A stretch of DNA of 64,000 nt from Reticulascus tulasneorum (Eukaryota > Ascomycota > Sordariomycetes > Glomerellales > Reticulascaceae), in assembly GCA_001557505.1 (NCBI GenBank), contig LSAX01000004.1, forward strand, positions 3,410,001 through 3,474,000, in the 5' to 3' direction. Made by a program: the position numbers and the translations under genes. This document shows positions 59,801 through 64,000 of this stretch, piece by piece. The notes under the pieces were generated by a model. It had not been told where the DNA came from and searched no databases. It saw only the letters and a program-made list of their open reading frames with translations. Every line of letters begins with the position of its first letter. The stretch's first letter is position 1.

Positions 59801-60640
59801 AGCCCATAATTATGACATCTTCGTATGCGCTGCCATCGCAGCCGAAGATTCTGCAAGCTCGCAAATTCGCCATGGGGTGCGACGCCGAGAATGAGGGGAT
59901 TGTCACTACCGATGATACCGGCGACGTGCGTCCCGTGGCCACCGCAAATGTCCAATAGATCATCATCGGGTTGATATGGTTGGCCCACCTGATAGTAATC
60001 ACCAACCAAATCATAACCGCCGTCGACCTCAAATCCGGGACCAAAGCCGCCGCCGAGATCAGGGTGAAAATAGTCAATGCCAGTATCGACGATAGCAACC
60101 GTGACCCCCTTGCCGATGTGACCAAGGGCATGTATTTGAGCTACATTCGTGTCATTGTGAGGGTTCCAAGTAGGAAATGAGGACTCGATCTTGACTTCGA
60201 GGGCAGGAACCGTGACGATTTCTGCACGCCAAATTCGTTGCACCTCGGGCAAGGATTCGATCTCGGAGAGAGATTCTCGGGTGTTATTAACGAGGTCGAA
60301 GGATGCACCATGGAAGAGAGAATATGTGTAACTCAGACTAGGAGTTATGTCCTTCCCAACGTCCTTCATGATCCCAAAGAAGCCTTCAGGGTCCTGACAG
60401 CTGTATCAGCCTCGTTTATCCTCAGATTAGAGCCGTGGGTGAAGCACTTACAAGGCTGCCATCTCGCTTTCTGAACTTCGCTGAACCAGCGTCAGAAAAC
60501 TGAACGATGTATCTTTGCGGCGCAACCGAAAGAGGCGAAATGGGGCCAAGTATGTCTTCGGGATTGACATCATTTGAAGCCCCGACTGTTACACCAATAA
60601 AGAGCAGCCAGCTGAGGCCAGCAACAACCCGGGAGGCCAT
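56818..60640 (-). pseudogene. Large subtilisin-like serine protease (S8A), frame-broken
   Basis: Nine exons can be traced: 60452-60640, 59645-60393, 59473-59597, about 59084-59414, 58826-59023, 58500-58772, 57984-58447, 57748-57927 and 56818-57681. A signal peptide and an I9-type pro-region come first. The catalytic triad is intact in sequence: Asp in V-D-T-G-I-D (codon 166), His in G-H-G-T-H-V-A-G (codon 216), Ser in S-G-T-S-M-A-C-P (58715-58717). C-terminal to it lie Fn3-like parts and a final beta-rich domain, as in minor extracellular proteases of the Vpr type. However, an extra base in a CCCC run (plus-strand GGGG at 59874-59877) shifts the frame between His and the oxyanion region, and exon 4 (PA-domain region) reads well only by changing frame again. 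It is thus probably a recent pseudogene, unless these are base errors. Confidence 0.68.
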
Positions 60641-61662
60641 GATGATATACAGGAACGGCTTGATTAGGCACTGAGGAACTGTAGCCAAAAGCAATCGCCT
60701 TGATTTTGTTGAGCTAGAGCTCAACAATGTTTGCAAGGCGCTGAGCTTTATACACCGGTGAAAATGGCGCGCGCCGAGATTCACTGCAGGTACAGATCAT
60801 AGGCCAGCGGTTTTACTTATTCTGTATGATTCTAATCAACAAAGACATCCACAATTGAGGAACTCGGAAGAGAAGGTGATCAGCTCAAGCCAAAGATTTG
60901 CCTTGGATAGACCTTCGCACCTTCCCGTCCAAGCTGCAACGGCCAAGGTCACAGATCAAGCAGTACTCCACAAGGAATGTCGCGCAGAGCCCTTGCTGGA
61001 CCGTTGCTTTGGTCAAATTTTCAGGAGAACAGTCAAGGATGCACCGGCCACTGCCCCACAATCTAATGCATCTGAGAACCACGACCCTAGGGCGTATCTC
61101 TTCCAGATAGATGTCTTGATTACAATCCTTGTAACATTTGGCGTCATTGGTGGACAAGCAGACAAACAGACTTTCAGATCATGGCAGACCTTTAGAGGCG
61201 GCGAATCAGAAGGATAAGATTAATAGGGATCATGGGCAGAGGGCCAGTTCGGGTGTAACAAGCCGATGATAAGTTGCTCACACAGGCACATCTCATAGAG
61301 TCGGTGAGGCAATATCATCGTGGCCCAAATTTCGTTAAGTTTCCACGGCTCTCTCGTACAGGGTTGGACAAGCAGACTACAAGTTAACGGGAACTCAGCA
61401 TGGATGTCTACTATTGTGCTAGCCGTTCAGAAGTACGGACTATAGCCATGGGGCATAAGATTCGAAGACTAATCAATGAGACTAGCATGAGCTTCAACCT
61501 CCTTTTCGTCTCTGTCCGCCGTTCGGGCGTCCACTCTTCTGTCAAGTATGGTGGGTGATAGCATTGGACATCAACAGAAAGGGGGGGATTAGGAGCTCAA
61601 GATTTCTTGCTTATCATTTGCGGGGTCAGCCATGCGTCGGCTACTATGGTCTGAGGCTACCT

Positions 61663-61743
61663 CAGCTAGCAGATAAATAGGGGCGTCTAGCGCCCATATC
61701 GACACTTAATACATCATCATATGTATCCCAGTTTTAACTATAT
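61663..61743. repeat. Diverged repeat, left copy
   Basis: The order CAGCTAGCAGATAAATAGGGG, then TTAATACATCATCAT, then TTTTAACTATA recurs with changes and a shorter inner spacer at 62331-62390. Same orientation, 0.67 kb apart; may be long direct repeats or element ends. Confidence 0.55.
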
Positions 61744-61855
61744 CATGTGGTAGCAACTCTACTCTTCGAACGGGACCTTACCAGCGCGCAACGCGACGAA
61801 GATAATGCCGTATGTAGCATTTCACTATACGAGAGACAACTCGCGACAACCGTTA

Positions 61856-61994
61856 TACCGACTGATGGATGAGACCCTTGCGCGACAGCGTCAGTTACGA
61901 CAACGAGAGCGATCTACAAGCTGCCTCAACACCATACCGACTGACGGATGAGAACCTTGAGCGACCGCGTCAGTCGCATACGTCAATGAGAGCG
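61856..61994. repeat. Imperfect duplication of a block of about 58 bp
   Basis: Block 61856-61911 starts TACCGACTGATGGATGAGA; block 61935-61994 starts TACCGACTGACGGATGAGA. Both continue with GCG-rich, CGTCAGT and GAGAGCG elements in the same order. Differences are substitutions and small indels. It is close to a tandem duplication with a 23-bp gap. Confidence 0.75.
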
Positions 61995-62330
61995 TATGAT
62001 ATGCCGGCCTCAACAAACACACTCCTTTTCTCGATACCTGACGAGTCGACACGTCCGCACAACAAGGCCTCTGCAGGCGAGTGCTGCAAAACTGGGACGC
62101 CAGCCGAGACAGCGAGAGCCTTGGGGGCTACAGTGGAGTTGGGATATCTTATAGGACCTGAAATCTTTCCGCATATAGGGCTAGTAGTGTGGCCAGCTAC
62201 TGGAATCTCAAAGGGTCTACGGGAAATCGAGGATGATTTCATCTTCTTCTTGTGAGGCGGCACATGCTAGGGTTCATCACAGCGCTCGTAACGCTGACCT
62301 TGTTACCTGGCCAGCGCACACAGGCCACCT

Positions 62331-62390
62331 TAGCTAGCAATAAATAGGGGATTTATAATACATAATCATTTTACCCCAATTTAACTATAA
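62331..62390. repeat. Diverged repeat, right copy
   Basis: Right-hand partner of 61663-61743: TAGCTAGCAATAAATAGGGG, then TAATACATAATCAT, then TTTAACTATA. The pair encloses the 58-bp duplication and the open frames of 61.9-62.26 kb. Confidence 0.55.
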
Positions 62391-62659
62391 CAGCCGCCCT
62401 GCCGACAACCTCATAATAAGGCATTTGTGATCAGCCCAAGCAGAGGAAACCAGGCGCAGGGTACAGCATCGACCCATAGCGCTTTATCTCAACCTGATGC
62501 ATCATGAACAGCAAAACTACTGAGCGAGTGAATCTATGTAGCTGCAAGAGTATTAGAGAACGATTTGGAGATCCGCGAACTGTTAAGTTTTGGACAGGAC
62601 GAAACTGTATAAGGATCGAGAAGAGGTACAGGTACTATCCGCCATCTTATCTATGAACT

Positions 62660-64000
62660 TTATCCCAAATGCGACATGTCGAAACGTTGGACAGAGCTCA
62701 TCCAGAAAGCCTCTGCCAAGGTACCATGAAGAGCATTTATCCACGGATATCTACACACTATCCGTTGCACATCTTTCCACCCTTGCAATTTCAAATCTTG
62801 AACCGCACCCCGAATTCTAGGTACCAACCATAAATCATCTCCTGGTCCAAGCACGGAGATGCGTGCTAATAAGAGCGACCATAAAAGCAGTTTCTGGTCC
62901 TCTTCGCTGCATTCATCATGTTTTTGAAAATCACAACGAGTTTGCTGAGATAGGAAAGTATAATCAGAGGTCTCGATGTTCATGCTTGTGAAGAAGCTCG
63001 CTACAAATGAAAGTAGACCAAGTTGGAGTCTGCAATCTCGTGATTTGCTAAATCTGGGCTCTCCTAGCGGACTCAGGTCCAATAACCAAATTCCAACGAA
63101 CAGGACGGCGTGAAACAAGGCGGAAAGACTAAGGCCGAAAACATGGTTCGATTGGTCGGTGAAGAGTCGAGCAAGATTGAGCGTGTAGAAAAGAACAGCT
63201 TGAAGCTCGGTATTTATTCCGTTAAATATCCACAACACGTCATTTTCTTGTACGTAATCTTGTACGGATAGGCCCTGAAAGTGGCTCAGAGCTTCAGGGC
63301 TGTGGATATTGTCAATGCTGTAATGAATAGGGGTGCCCAAATGTAGGCCAAACTCGAGGTCTGTCCTTTGCAACTTGTTAGCATGTAAAGAAAATACCAA
63401 GATGATGGTTTTGGTTACTTACTTGAAAGCCTTCATGGCGAGTTTAGGTTGCTCATGCAGTAGCTTTTGAATACCGCCTCGTAGTTCGATCATTCGCAAG
63501 AGACCATCAAAGTGGATCAAGCCCCGACGAGATTGGCATCTTAGACGCTCATAAGTTGTCATGGCTACTACTGCTGCTAAAGTCGTATTCGAAAGTGCCT
63601 CCTCTCCAGACACCTTCTCTTTGAGTAGACGGAAAGTGTTGGCTAACGGGAATGCGGCCTCACTGCTGGCCTCGGGTGAAATAAGCCCCTCAGTGGTAGC
63701 AGCAGAGACCCCAACTATACAGTGAAGATCTACGGCATGTGAGTTACAGACCATGGCACTGGGGACTAGACAACTATACAAGCTTCATCCTCAAACGTGT
63801 ATTGGATGCAAACAGACGTTATATCATCTTCGATACCATATGGTAAGGTCCACGGAAATATTGATCCTCTGACGAAATAAGAGAGTACTTCGTCAATGTC
63901 AGTCAGTCAAATACCTCTAATGCTATTGAAAGTCAAGGTACCATACCTTCGTAACTAAGGGCCCGATACTTGGAAGTGAAGACGTTTAGCATCGGAATGA
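62660..64000 (-). CDS. Fungal-specific transcription factor (Zn2Cys6 type), 3' part only
   Basis: Minus-strand gene running off the right edge. Four exons fit: 63947 to beyond 64000, 63780-63887, 63423-63729 and 62660-63365, with introns of 59, 50 and 57 nt that keep the frame; about 390 residues are in the window. The segment H-F-D-G-L-L-R-M-I-E-L-R-G-G-I with upstream A-A-V-V-A-M-T-T-Y-E is typical of the helical middle region of fungal zinc-cluster regulators, which bind DNA as dimers through an N-terminal Zn2Cys6 domain. That domain would lie beyond the edge, so it is inferred. The first two exons are less certain; the acceptor GACGAAG is weak. The C-terminal part has no known motif. No target gene can be named; the nearest gene is the broken protease. 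Confidence 0.68.

Larger units (their letters stand above)
60641..62659. other. Intergenic with diverged direct repeats
   Basis: About 2 kb. Contains the protease promoter and the repeats listed separately. A 128-codon plus-strand frame (61869-62255) and an overlapping 97-codon minus-strand frame (61970-62263) are open; I recognise neither and cannot support a gene. Confidence 0.5.

Noticed and set aside
61869..62255. Open frames on both strands that could be a small gene
   Set aside because: Frames overlap in antisense and contain part of a duplicated repeat; I could not choose a coding strand.
1..64000. tRNA, rRNA, CRISPR or intact transposase
   Set aside because: GGTTCGA-type strings occur but without cloverleaf partners; no spaced repeat array; no DDE, reverse transcriptase or integrase motif found by reading.

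Overview
The window reads as nuclear DNA of a filamentous ascomycete, most likely a Eurotiomycete related to Aspergillus or Penicillium. Genes are single units on both strands, split by introns of about 49-118 nt with GTAAGT/GTACGT-type donors, and are separated by 0.3-6 kb. The protein families (HET, fungal F-box, WSC, Zn2Cys6 factor, SYG1, CAF-1) are typical of that group. I see no rRNA, tRNA, CRISPR array or intact transposon. The genus is an inference; no marker gene fixes it.

Left part (1-32 kb), mostly conserved and intact: a dynamin-like GTPase (1937-4700), an F-box protein (5186-6286, minus), a HET-domain protein (7436-9751), a vacuolar M18 aminopeptidase (10259-11938), an SPX-EXS phosphate exporter of the SYG1/XPR1 family (12220-15533, minus), the large subunit of chromatin assembly factor 1 (17803-19831, minus), a conserved unknown protein (21632-22699, minus), a gene-poor stretch of nearly 6 kb carrying a G24 and a C18 homopolymer, a small glycine-rich hydrophilic protein (28498-29059, minus) and a second F-box protein (29985-31469, minus).

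Middle (33-45 kb), accessory metabolism: a large uncharacterised membrane protein (33081-35634), a short-chain dehydrogenase (36308-37174) convergent with an MFS sugar-type transporter (37329-39025, minus), a small secreted protein with a Kex2-like site (39920-40339, minus), an Erg26-like 3-beta-HSD family dehydrogenase (41450-42565, minus) and a prenylcysteine-lyase-like flavoprotein broken by one in-frame TAG (42893-44551, minus).

Right part (46-64 kb), a secreted-protein island with gene decay: a secreted protein made of two diverged copies of one domain (46528-47775), a cytochrome P450 pseudogene whose heme-binding cysteine codon is glycine (49932-51801), a secreted protein with a CVNH-like lectin region behind a Kex2 site (52833-53540), a secreted WSC protein (54415-55710, minus), a large subtilisin-like protease with at least one frameshift (56818-60640, minus), a repeat-bearing stretch (61.6-62.4 kb) and the 3' part of a Zn2Cys6-type transcription factor running off the right edge (62660-64000, minus). 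Three of the larger accessory genes between 42 and 61 kb carry disabling changes, against none seen in the conserved left part. This suggests relaxed selection, although base errors must be excluded for the single-base breaks.

I found no biosynthetic backbone enzyme and no clear multi-gene system. The best leads are the decaying secretome island, a domain apparently shared by the WSC protein and the neighbouring protease, the duplicated-domain secreted protein and the CVNH-like precursor. Exon boundaries are my own reading from splice motifs and frame continuity.
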